Below, in pieces: positions 1-6,327 of a DNA stretch of 64,000 bases. Both the position numbers and the translations under genes were made by a program. The notes below the pieces were generated by a model that did no database searches, was not told where the DNA came from, and was given only the letters and a program-made list of their open reading frames with translations. Position 1 is the stretch's first letter. Each line of letters begins with the position of its first letter. The stretch is from an uncultured Ruminococcus sp. Its GTDB lineage: Bacteria > Bacillota > Clostridia > Oscillospirales > Acutalibacteraceae. The stretch covers positions 156,163-220,162 of the forward strand of contig CACWOX010000002.1 in NCBI GenBank assembly GCA_902762615.1. Reading direction: 5' to 3'.

Positions 1-122
1 AGAACATAATTGCCGTTCTCGTCATAAAAGCTGTCGCTTCTTGCCCAGCTGTTCATGGGATTTCTCGCGCCCCTGATCGCATTTTCCAGATTCATCACGC
101 CTGCGCGCTCGAGCTTTATCAT
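1..122 (-). CDS. 5' end of an unidentified conserved-looking protein (partial)
   Basis: An open frame starts at an ATG at 122 and runs off the left edge after 40 codons. GGAAG lies 10 bases upstream of the ATG. The visible part contains the stretch RGARNPMNSWARSDS followed by YDENGNY. From memory this resembles the N-terminus of an uncharacterised family found in clostridia and their phages, but I cannot name a function. It lies downstream of the tRNA terminator and probably has its own promoter. Confidence 0.55.
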   Translation of the reverse strand, partial: MIKLERAGVMNLENAIRGARNPMNSWARSDSFYDENGNYV

Positions 123-144
123 AACAAGATCACTTCCCTTCGGA

Positions 145-198
145 TATAAAAATTATAGAGAATAGCAGTATGAAAAAACAAACTCGCTATTCTCTATA
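145..198 (-). terminator. Terminator of the tRNA-Ala/tRNA-Leu unit
   Basis: A 13-bp perfect inverted repeat (154-166 with 186-198, arm TATAGAGAATAGC) lies just downstream of tRNA-Leu on the minus strand. It is followed there by ATTTTTAT. Confidence 0.8.
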
Positions 199-202
199 AA
201 AA

Positions 203-290
203 TGGTGCCGGTGACCGGGGTCGAACCGGTACGGTATCGCTACCACCGGATTTTGAGTCCGGCACGTCTGCCAATTCCATCACACCGGCA
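203..290 (-). tRNA. tRNA-Leu, anticodon CAA
   Basis: This is an 88-nt class II tRNA. The 7-bp acceptor stem TGCCGGT pairs with ACCGGCA, and the CCA end is encoded (203-205). The anticodon stem CCGGA/TCCGG holds the loop CTCAAAA, which gives anticodon CAA for Leu UUG. A long variable arm and the GGTTCGACCCC T-arm are present. It is the second tRNA of a two-tRNA transcript. Confidence 0.95.
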
Positions 291-330
291 AATAAAATGT
301 CTTGCAGACCCAAGCCCGCAAGACATCAAA

Positions 331-406
331 TGGTGGAGCATAGGGGAGTCGAACCCCTGACCTTTTGAATGCCATTCAAACGCGCTCCCAACTGCGCTAA
401 TGCCCC
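331..406 (-). tRNA. tRNA-Ala, anticodon GGC
   Basis: This is a 76-nt tRNA with acceptor stem GGGGCAT/ATGCTCC and an encoded CCA (331-333). The anticodon stem TTTGA/TCAAA holds the loop ATGGCAT, giving anticodon GGC (Ala GCC). It lies 40 nt upstream of tRNA-Leu and directly behind the promoter at 427-455. Confidence 0.96.
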
Positions 407-426
407 GTGCTTTCGACAGCTTCTAA

Positions 427-455
427 AGTATAACACAGCACTTGCCGATTGTCAA
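427..455 (-). promoter_or_regulatory. Strong sigma-A promoter of the tRNA unit
   Basis: On the minus strand, TTGACA and TATACT are separated by 17 bp. The predicted start is about 420, which is 14 nt before tRNA-Ala. The spacer closely resembles that of the promoter at 31834-31862. Confidence 0.85.
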
Positions 456-499
456 GCTATTTTTTTCATTTTTTCGTATTTTTTTATTACGTCTTTTTT

Positions 500-550
500 T
501 CGGAATAAACAGCCCGAGGTATGTCGCTGTCAAACGCTGCACACCTCGGG
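500..550 (-). terminator. Probable terminator of yebC
   Basis: CCCGAGGT (513-520) pairs with ACCTCGGG (543-550). On the minus strand the hairpin lies 20 bases past the yebC stop and is followed by a weakly T-rich tract, so efficiency is uncertain. Confidence 0.55.
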
Positions 551-570
551 ACATGTATCTCAGGTCAGAA

Positions 571-1308
571 TTACTCTGCGTTCTCCCAGTTGTGGAAAAC
601 ATTTTGCACGTCGTCATTATCCTCGAGCATATCAAGCAGTTTTTGCATCTTTACGGCAGCCTCTTCGTCCTCAATGGTTGAATAGGTATCCGGCACCTGC
701 TCAACATCTGCCGAAACGAAGGTGTAGCCTTTCTCCTCCAACGCGGCTACTACCGCGCTGAAATCAGCCGGATCGGTGTATATCTCAAACGCGTCTCCCT
801 CTGCCTGAAAATCCGAGCAGCCGGATTCGAGTGCGTCTTCCATCATCTGATCCTCGTCAATCTCGCCTTCCTCATTGTCAATGACGATAACGCCCTTTTC
901 ATTGAACATGAAGGAAACGCAGCCTGTGGTGCCGAGATTACCGCCGAATTTGTCAAAGTAATGTCTGAGATCGGCTGCCGTTCTGTTGCGGTTGTCGGTC
1001 AGAGTCTCCACTATGACGGCTATTCCGTTGGGACCGTAGCCTTCATATGTGAGCGACTCGTAGGTCTTGCCGTCGTTTTCGCCGGACGCCTTCCTGATAA
1101 TGCGCTCGATATTATCATTCGGCACATTGTTCGCCTTGGCTTTTGCAATGCAGTCGCGCAGCTTGGCATTGGCTCCCGGGTCGGCGCTGCCGCCCTCGCG
1201 CACCGCAATGGCTATTTCACGTCCGATTTTTGTAAAAATCTTGGCTCTGGCGCCGTCGATCCTTTCTTTCTTTCTCTTAATGGTGCTCCATTTGGAATGT
1301 CCTGACAT
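571..1308 (-). CDS. yebC: YebC/PmpR family regulatory protein
   Basis: The product is a 245-residue member of the YebC/TACO1 family of cytoplasmic proteins. The family has been described as DNA-binding regulators and, more recently, as factors that help ribosomes through difficult motifs. The start MSGHSKWSTIKRKK is the family signature, followed by IDGARAKIFTKIGREI and the acidic C-terminal domain with NVFHNWE at the end. The ATG at 1308 follows AGGAGG, and the open frame upstream of it is not needed. The gene stands alone with its own promoter at 1368-1396. Length and sequence are ordinary for the family. The exact cellular role here cannot be read from the sequence. Confidence 0.95.
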   Translation of the reverse strand: MSGHSKWSTIKRKKERIDGARAKIFTKIGREIAIAVREGGSADPGANAKLRDCIAKAKANNVPNDNIERIIRKASGENDGKTYESLTYEGYGPNGIAVIVETLTDNRNRTAADLRHYFDKFGGNLGTTGCVSFMFNEKGVIVIDNEEGEIDEDQMMEDALESGCSDFQAEGDAFEIYTDPADFSAVVAALEEKGYTFVSADVEQVPDTYSTIEDEEAAVKMQKLLDMLEDNDDVQNVFHNWENAE

Positions 1309-1367
1309 TGGAAAACTGCCTCCTGTGTGAAATATGTTTTTAATATATATTAATATCAATCCTTATA

Positions 1368-1396
1368 ATTATAATACCGCCGTGCGTTTTTGGCAA
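1368..1396 (-). promoter_or_regulatory. sigma-A promoter of yebC
   Basis: On the minus strand, TTGCCA, a 17-bp spacer and TATAAT lie about 60 bases upstream of the yebC start. This arrangement fits a simple vegetative promoter. Confidence 0.7.
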
Positions 1397-1486
1397 GTCT
1401 TATTTTATTTTTTTGATAAAGAACAAAATTAAAAGCTGAAACACAAAAAAATAATATAAATATTACATATTTTTTTTATTTTCATA

Positions 1487-1515
1487 TTTACAAATTATTT
1501 TTTTTTTGATATACT
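1487..1515 (+). promoter_or_regulatory. Candidate sigma-A promoter of the Pro/Gln-rich protein cluster
   Basis: TTTACA, a 17-bp T-rich spacer and TATACT lie about 50 bases upstream of the first of three paralogous genes. The -35 box is weaker than others in the window. Confidence 0.5.
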
Positions 1516-1567
1516 TTTAATGAGCATTTAATGCTTGAATCAATAGTGATAGAAAGGACTTTCAAAA

Positions 1568-2041
1568 ATGGACAATCAGAACAATCAGAACGGCTATACC
1601 AATTTTAACGGGTATCAGCCCACACCCACACCTGCTCAGAATCAGCAGCAGCCGGTCAATCCCATGCCCACCCAGCAGCCTAATATGTATCAGCAGATTC
1701 CATACAATCCATATCAGGTTCCGGTGCAGCAGGGAAATAAACACAAAAGTCTTGTTCTCGGCATACTTGCCATAGTTCTGCCCATCATCAGCTGCTCCTA
1801 TCTGTCCCCTATAGGTCTGATACTCGGTCTGATCGGCGTTATCAGAAACAAGAAATCCGCTGTTTCATGGGTAGGTCTTGTTATCAGCCTTCTCTTCGTG
1901 GCACTCTTATGCCTTGTCATCTATCTTGCTGTTAATCCTGACAGATACCGCTCATTCCTTGAGATGTCCGGAGCATATTCTGAAGAACAGATAGACGAAA
2001 TGATGCGCAGTATCTATGGATTAATAGTTATGCAATTCTAA
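1568..2041 (+). CDS. Pro/Gln/Asn-rich small membrane protein, paralogue 1
   Basis: The product has 157 residues. Residues 1-58 are a disordered Asn/Gln/Pro-rich tail starting MDNQNNQNGY. Two hydrophobic segments follow (about 62-85 and 95-120) around a short RNKKS turn, and the C-terminus is acidic. This layout is typical of DUF4190-like proteins, which have no known biochemical role. SD AGAAAGGA lies 9 bases before the ATG. The next two genes share the same leader and layout, so the three are local duplicates. The tail would probably face the cytoplasm, since no signal peptide precedes it; this is inference. Confidence 0.8.
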   Translation: MDNQNNQNGYTNFNGYQPTPTPAQNQQQPVNPMPTQQPNMYQQIPYNPYQVPVQQGNKHKSLVLGILAIVLPIISCSYLSPIGLILGLIGVIRNKKSAVSWVGLVISLLFVALLCLVIYLAVNPDRYRSFLEMSGAYSEEQIDEMMRSIYGLIVMQF

Positions 2042-2116
2042 CCCCATGCTATAATTTTATTGGCAGTCAAGCTTTTATGCTTGCATATTATTTTATTTAT
2101 GAAAGGATTTTCACAA

Positions 2117-2608
2117 ATGGACAATCAGAACAATCAGAACGGCTACAATAGCTTTAACGGCTATCAGCCCACACCTGACCCCACACAGCAGCCTTACCAG
2201 ACGCCGGACCCGGCACAGCAGCAAAATCCCTACGCTCAGCAGCAGCCCTATGCACAGCAGTATCAGCAGCCTTACCAGACGCCTGATCCGGCACAGCAGC
2301 AGTATCAGCAAATGCCTTACGCAGCACAGCAGAATCCCTATGCGCAGGCTCCCGCAGACAATTCCAAGACGCTCGGAATACTTTCCATCGTTTTCTCAAG
2401 CGTAAGTCTTTTCTGCTGCGGATTTATCTTTGGCGCTGTAGGTATTATCTTGGGCATACTTTGCGCAACCAAGAACAAGAAGTCTCCTCTCGGCTGGATC
2501 GGAATCGGTATCGGCGTTCTGTCCATCATACTTGCCATTGTTTCAATGGTAACAATGGGTCCGGTATACAACGAGATGATCGAAAACATAATGAATCAGA
2601 TGAACTGA
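2117..2608 (+). CDS. Pro/Gln-rich small membrane protein, paralogue 2
   Basis: The product has 163 residues and begins MDNQNNQNGYNSFNGYQP, almost identical to paralogue 1. An extended Gln/Pro/Tyr tail carries imperfect repeats of YQTPDPAQQ and NPYAQ. Two membrane segments follow (about 85-110 and 120-148) around the loop ATKNKKS. The ATG at 2117 is preceded by GAAAGGA with good spacing, so an in-frame upstream methionine at 2060 is not used. It lies 75 bases after paralogue 1 and 47 before paralogue 3, with no terminator between them. The family resembles DUF4190-type proteins of unknown function. Confidence 0.8.
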   Translation: MDNQNNQNGYNSFNGYQPTPDPTQQPYQTPDPAQQQNPYAQQQPYAQQYQQPYQTPDPAQQQYQQMPYAAQQNPYAQAPADNSKTLGILSIVFSSVSLFCCGFIFGAVGIILGILCATKNKKSPLGWIGIGIGVLSIILAIVSMVTMGPVYNEMIENIMNQMN

Positions 2609-2655
2609 AAAACATCGAAGCTTAATCTCTATATTCTTAGATTGGAGTATTAAAA

Positions 2656-3264
2656 ATGGACAACAATACAAATAATCAGGTGTCTGAGAACACAAAAGTT
2701 GATTTAAATAAAGATGTCTCAGATTCTGTCCCCGAAGCCACACAGCCGGCATTCAATTACCAGCCGCCCACTGTAGAAGCTCCCAAACAGCCTGAGGTCA
2801 ATGATATGCCGACGCAGACAAAAGCTTCTGCTGCACCTGTTGCAGATAGTACACAGCCGTATCAGCAGCAGCCGTATCAGCAGCCTCAGTACCAGCAGCC
2901 TCAGTACCAGCAGCCTCAGTACCAGCAGCCTCAGTACCAGCAGCCATATCAGCAGCCTCAGTACCAGCAGCAGCCAATCAATCAACAGCCCTACTATCAA
3001 TATGCCCCGGTAGATCCTTCAATGGTATCTCAACAGAATACCTCCGACGGATTTGCTATAGCATCACTGATATGCTCTATCGTCGGATTTGCAGCTTGCT
3101 GCACGGTTGTGCCTTCGCTGCTTGCCATTATCTTCGCGGCAATATCCAAAGCAAAGAATGACGGTACTCGCCCCACCGGCGTTTCAACTGCCGGTCTGAT
3201 TCTGGGTATTATCGGGTTGATCATGAATTTCCTGGTTGTGCTGGGAATGATATATGCTAACTGA
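2656..3264 (+). CDS. Gln/Pro/Tyr-repeat membrane protein, paralogue 3
   Basis: The product has 202 residues. An Asn/Asp/Val-rich start is followed by a Pro/Gln/Tyr segment (about residues 70-115) that includes perfect repeats of QPQYQ. Two hydrophobic segments (about 130-155 and 170-198) are joined by a KAKNDGTRPTGVS loop. It has the same architecture as the two genes before it but is more diverged. GGAG lies 8 bases upstream of the ATG. The gene ends just before a strong bidirectional terminator. No function is known; such tails often mediate self-association or localisation, but nothing here proves it. Confidence 0.8.
   Translation: MDNNTNNQVSENTKVDLNKDVSDSVPEATQPAFNYQPPTVEAPKQPEVNDMPTQTKASAAPVADSTQPYQQQPYQQPQYQQPQYQQPQYQQPQYQQPYQQPQYQQQPINQQPYYQYAPVDPSMVSQQNTSDGFAIASLICSIVGFAACCTVVPSLLAIIFAAISKAKNDGTRPTGVSTAGLILGIIGLIMNFLVVLGMIYAN
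2881..2940 (+). repeat. 15-bp coding tandem repeat, four perfect copies
   Basis: The unit CAGCCTCAGTACCAG occurs four times head to tail, with a further copy at 2953-2967. It encodes QPQYQ in the tail of paralogue 3. Perfect repeats like this are prone to slippage, and copy number may vary between strains in frame. Confidence 0.9.
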
Positions 3265-3296
3265 TTGACTCGGAAGTTTAAGCACACAATTAAAAA

Positions 3297-3333
3297 AACG
3301 GCTTCGTATCGCAGATGACACGAAGCCGTTTTT
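3297..3333. terminator. Bidirectional terminator between convergent genes
   Basis: AACGGCTTCGT pairs with ACGAAGCCGTT. A-tracts on one side and T-tracts on the other serve both the Pro/Gln cluster (plus strand) and the rubredoxin gene (minus strand). Confidence 0.9.
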
Positions 3334-3341
3334 ACTATTGT

Positions 3342-3944
3342 CTAAATTCTCTCAAAATCCTCTGCTCCGTGCTTGCAGAGAGGACACACAAAATCAGGCG
3401 GAAGCTCATCGCCTTCGTAGATATAACCACATATCTTGCAGCGAAAACCCTTCTTGGCGTCTGTCGCAGGCTTTGGTTTGACATTCGCATGATAATAGTT
3501 GTATGTCATGGCTTCGTTGGAGCTGAGTACCTCACAGTCGGCAACTCGTGCAATGAACATAGTATGCGTACCGAGGTCAACGCTTGATATAACCCAGCCG
3601 CTGATAAACGCACAGGCGTGGTCGGTCAGACGCATCAGCCCGTTGCCTGTACGCACAGCACCGTCAAAGTCCTTGAATTTATCGGCAGTGCGTCCGCTCT
3701 GAAATCCGAATCGCTCGAATATAGCAAACGGTGCGGTTACGTCGACAATGCTGACATTAAATTTATTGGTCGCCGCTATCATGTCATGTGTAAGATTCTG
3801 CTTGTTGACGGTGACAACAATGCACACAGGGGATGAAGTCACCTGCACCACTGTATTGACAATGCAGGCATTGTCTTTGCCGTCCTGCTGACTGCTCAGC
3901 ACGAAAAGTCCGTACTGTATCTTCTGCAATGCTTTAGTATCCAA
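3342..3944 (-). CDS. hrb: Flavin reductase-rubredoxin fusion (high-molecular-weight rubredoxin)
   Basis: The product has 200 residues. Residues 1-155 match the flavin reductase-like FMN-binding split-barrel family. Residues 165-197 are a rubredoxin with iron ligands C169, C172, C187 and C190 in CKICGY and CPLCK. In Moorella and relatives, proteins of this build (Hrb) pass electrons from NADH to A-type flavoproteins that reduce O2 or NO. Here a matching FprA is encoded 1.1 kb away on the other strand, with a Crp/Fnr-type regulator between them, which supports the same role. The rubredoxin domain is compact and all four cysteines are present. A consensus promoter lies at 3973-4001. Confidence 0.9.
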   Translation of the reverse strand: MDTKALQKIQYGLFVLSSQQDGKDNACIVNTVVQVTSSPVCIVVTVNKQNLTHDMIAATNKFNVSIVDVTAPFAIFERFGFQSGRTADKFKDFDGAVRTGNGLMRLTDHACAFISGWVISSVDLGTHTMFIARVADCEVLSSNEAMTYNYYHANVKPKPATDAKKGFRCKICGYIYEGDELPPDFVCPLCKHGAEDFERI

Positions 3945-3972
3945 AAAAACACCTCCATATTATTATGATAAT

Positions 3973-4001
3973 ATTATACATAATAATTCAACTCATGTCA
4001 A
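3973..4001 (-). promoter_or_regulatory. Consensus sigma-A promoter of hrb
   Basis: On the minus strand, TTGACA, 17 bp and TATAAT, a perfect match to consensus, lie about 30 bases upstream of the hrb start. It faces away from the regulator gene's promoter 90 bp further on. Confidence 0.85.
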
Positions 4002-4087
4002 TCAAAATGTGTGTTTACTAAAAATGATATTCTCACCTTATTTTCTTTTTTATAAAATTTCCGATTCAATTTCGGCAATTTTATCAA

Positions 4088-4116
4088 TTGACTAATTAAT
4101 CGTATGATAATATAAT
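4088..4116 (+). promoter_or_regulatory. sigma-A promoter of the Crp/Fnr-type regulator
   Basis: TTGACT, 17 bp and TATAAT lie about 60 bases upstream of the start codon. The palindrome TCAATTGA (4084-4091) overlaps the -35 box. Confidence 0.8.
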
Positions 4117-4176
4117 TCATATGTAAATTGTATTTACAACTATATTTAGTATACTCAAAGGGTTGTCTACACAATT

Positions 4177-4857
4177 ATGCACAAGTCTATTGATATTCTT
4201 AAAAAATTTGATTTATTCACAGGCATATGCACCGAGAACATCGGAAAAATCCTTGATCATTTCAATGCGAATATATGCAGCTTCAATGAAGGCGAATACA
4301 TACTAAGGAAAAATCACGAACTTAACAAAATAGCTGTTTTCCTCGACGGAAACGCACAGATAGTCAATGAAGATTTTTTGGGTAATCGCATGGTAATAGA
4401 GCAAGTCGGAAAAGGTGAAATACTCGGCGAGGCTCATTCGCTGCTTCCGTTTGACGCACCAACGGTGAATGTAGTGGCTCTTTGCCCGACACACGTGATT
4501 TTTATTGAGATTGACTGTATTCTCACTCCGGTTCCGGAAATAAGTGATTGTCAGAGCCAGCTGAGAAGCAATCTTATGAAAATAATGGCAAGAAAACTAT
4601 TGAATTACGCCCACAAAATCGAGCATATCTCCAGACGTTCCACACGTCAGAAGCTGCTCTCCTATTTCACCGAGCAAATGAACAAGAATCAGTCTTCCTC
4701 CTTTGATATTCCATTGACGAGACAGCAGCTCGCGGATTATCTTTCGGTCGATCGAAGCGCTATGTCAAGCGAACTAAGCAAAATGCAAAGGGACGGACTT
4801 ATTCGTTACAATCTCAACCACTTCGAGCTTATCGCTAATGATGAATATGCTTTTTGA
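4177..4857 (+). CDS. Crp/Fnr-family transcriptional regulator
   Basis: The product has 226 residues. An N-terminal cyclic-nucleotide-binding-like beta barrel (about 10-120) includes the glycine-rich GKGEILGEAHS segment. A dimerisation helix follows (about 125-150), then a winged helix-turn-helix (about 170-220) with LTRQQLADYLSVDRSAMSSEL as reader. The cysteines (positions 18, 34 and three near 100-125) do not follow the FNR pattern, so an FNR-type 4Fe-4S sensor is not supported. It sits between hrb and fprA, so it probably controls one or both in response to O2, NO or redox state. That link is inference from position. The SD is weak (AAAGGG about 14 bases before ATG). Confidence 0.88.
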   Translation: MHKSIDILKKFDLFTGICTENIGKILDHFNANICSFNEGEYILRKNHELNKIAVFLDGNAQIVNEDFLGNRMVIEQVGKGEILGEAHSLLPFDAPTVNVVALCPTHVIFIEIDCILTPVPEISDCQSQLRSNLMKIMARKLLNYAHKIEHISRRSTRQKLLSYFTEQMNKNQSSSFDIPLTRQQLADYLSVDRSAMSSELSKMQRDGLIRYNLNHFELIANDEYAF

Positions 4858-4908
4858 CGTTTATATCCCCTAAAACCGCCAAACCCGTTACTCAACAATT
4901 TAACTTTT

Positions 4909-4951
4909 ACATGGGCATGCATCATACAGAAGCATGCCCATGTTTATTCTT
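4909..4951 (+). terminator. Terminator of the Crp/Fnr-type regulator gene
   Basis: ACATGGGCATGC pairs with GCATGCCCATGT in a 12-bp perfect stem, followed by TTATTCTT. Confidence 0.9.
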
Positions 4952-4960
4952 CTGTATGTT

Positions 4961-4976
4961 TCAACGAACACGTTGA
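4961..4976. promoter_or_regulatory. Inverted repeat overlapping the fprA -35 box (candidate operator)
   Basis: TCAAC and GTTGA are separated by 6 bases (TCAACGAACACGTTGA). The right half overlaps the -35 element TTGACT of the fprA promoter. The size and symmetry suit a Crp/Fnr-type dimer, but the binding protein is a guess from the neighbouring regulator gene. Confidence 0.45.
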
Positions 4977-5001
4977 CTTTTTCCTGACGGAATGATATAA
5001 T
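4973..5001 (+). promoter_or_regulatory. sigma-A promoter of fprA
   Basis: TTGACT, 17 bp and TATAAT lie about 50 bases upstream of the fprA start codon. Confidence 0.85.
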
Positions 5002-5051
5002 GATGACACGCAGCGATTTGCGGCTATATCAAATTACAAGGATTGATTATT

Positions 5052-6212
5052 ATGGTTAGAAAAATTACCGATTCCGTTATTTACATCGGCTGTGACGACG
5101 CCGATCTCGACCTCTTTGAAAGCCAGTTTGAGGTTCCCAACGGCATGGCATATAATTCGTATGTCATTATGGACGAAAAAGTCTGCATTATGGATACGGT
5201 GGACAAGCGTGCCGCCGACGCATGGCTTGACAACGTCAAGGAAGCGCTTGGCGACAGAAAGGCAGATTACCTCGTCATCTCTCACATGGAGCCCGATCAC
5301 ACCGGCAGCATCAAGGCAATTGCAGAAATGTTCCCGGAAATGAAAATAGTAGGCAACACAAAAACCTTTGCGTTTTACGATCAGTTTTTTGCTTATGACA
5401 TCTCCGACAGAAAGATAGTCGTCAAAGAAGGCGATACGCTTGACCTCGGCACTCACACACTGAAATTCACAATGGCGCCCATGGTTCACTGGCCGGAAGT
5501 CATGATGACCTATGATGAGGCGGACAAGGTTATGTTTACCGCTGACGCATTCGGCAAGTTCGGCACACTTGACACCGATGAGGACTGGGCTTGCGAGGCA
5601 AGACGCTACTACTTCAACATTGTCGGAAAATACGGCGCTCAGGTTCAGGCTGTGCTTAAAAAGATGGCAACATTGGACATTCAGGTTATCTGCCCGCTGC
5701 ACGGTCCCATTCTCACCGAGGATCTCGGCTATTATATCGGCAAATATCAGGTGTGGAGCAGCTTTGAACCTGAGGACAAGGGCATCTTCATCGCATATGC
5801 CTCCATTCACGGCAACACAGCTGCCGCAGCTATGCAGCTCAAAGAGCTGCTCGAAAGCAAATGTGCTCCCAAAGTATCTATCGCCGACCTCTCACGCGAC
5901 GACATTGCCGAGGCAGTAGAGGACGCATTCCGCTACGACAGAATGGTTCTTGCCTGCTCCACCTACAATATGGGCATGTTCCCGGCAATGGAAAGATTCT
6001 TGAATCAGCTCAAAGCTAAGGACTACCAGAAGCGCACGGTCGGTCTTATGGAAAACGGCACATGGGCGCCTATGGCTGCCAAGCTGATGAAAGCTCATCT
6101 TGAGAGTATGAAAAATATCACTGTGCTTGAGCCGGTCGTTTCCATCAAGTCTTCACTCAAAGGCGAAACACCTGAAACTATGGTTAAGCTTGCGGACGAG
6201 CTGCTGAAGTAA
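5052..6212 (+). CDS. fprA: A-type flavoprotein (flavodiiron protein)
   Basis: The product has 386 residues. The N-terminal metallo-beta-lactamase-like domain binds a di-iron centre, with ligands visible as H78-x-E80-x-D82-H83, H146, D165 and H217. A C-terminal flavodoxin domain begins near residue 243 with the FMN-binding IAYASIHGNTAAA segment. Family members reduce O2 to water and/or NO to N2O in the cytoplasm of anaerobes, with electrons from a rubredoxin-type partner; hrb upstream is the obvious candidate. AAGGA lies 9 bases before the ATG at 5052, which is preferred over the in-frame TTG at 5043. The promoter carries a candidate operator. All metal ligands are intact, so the enzyme should be active. 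Confidence 0.95.
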   Translation: MVRKITDSVIYIGCDDADLDLFESQFEVPNGMAYNSYVIMDEKVCIMDTVDKRAADAWLDNVKEALGDRKADYLVISHMEPDHTGSIKAIAEMFPEMKIVGNTKTFAFYDQFFAYDISDRKIVVKEGDTLDLGTHTLKFTMAPMVHWPEVMMTYDEADKVMFTADAFGKFGTLDTDEDWACEARRYYFNIVGKYGAQVQAVLKKMATLDIQVICPLHGPILTEDLGYYIGKYQVWSSFEPEDKGIFIAYASIHGNTAAAAMQLKELLESKCAPKVSIADLSRDDIAEAVEDAFRYDRMVLACSTYNMGMFPAMERFLNQLKAKDYQKRTVGLMENGTWAPMAAKLMKAHLESMKNITVLEPVVSIKSSLKGETPETMVKLADELLK

Positions 6213-6257
6213 TTGAAGTAAATCCTGCTAATAATATATCGTTTATACTGATTGCAC

Positions 6258-6299
6258 AAAACGGAGCCATTCTTGTGAATAGCTCCGTTTTGATCTTTA
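6258..6299 (+). terminator. Terminator of fprA
   Basis: AAAACGGAGC pairs with GCTCCGTTTT (6258-6291), followed by a T-rich tail. It lies 45 bases past the fprA stop and could also act on the convergent gene. Confidence 0.85.
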
Positions 6300-6327
6300 T
6301 CGGTACTTGTTTACATGTTTCAGATAA

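Noticed and set aside
2881-2967. Short regular repeats that could look like a CRISPR array
   Set aside because: They are 15-bp units without spacers and are in frame within a Gln/Pro-rich protein.
4177-4857. FNR-type oxygen sensor with a 4Fe-4S cluster
   Set aside because: The cysteine spacing does not match FNR, so only Crp/Fnr family membership is claimed.
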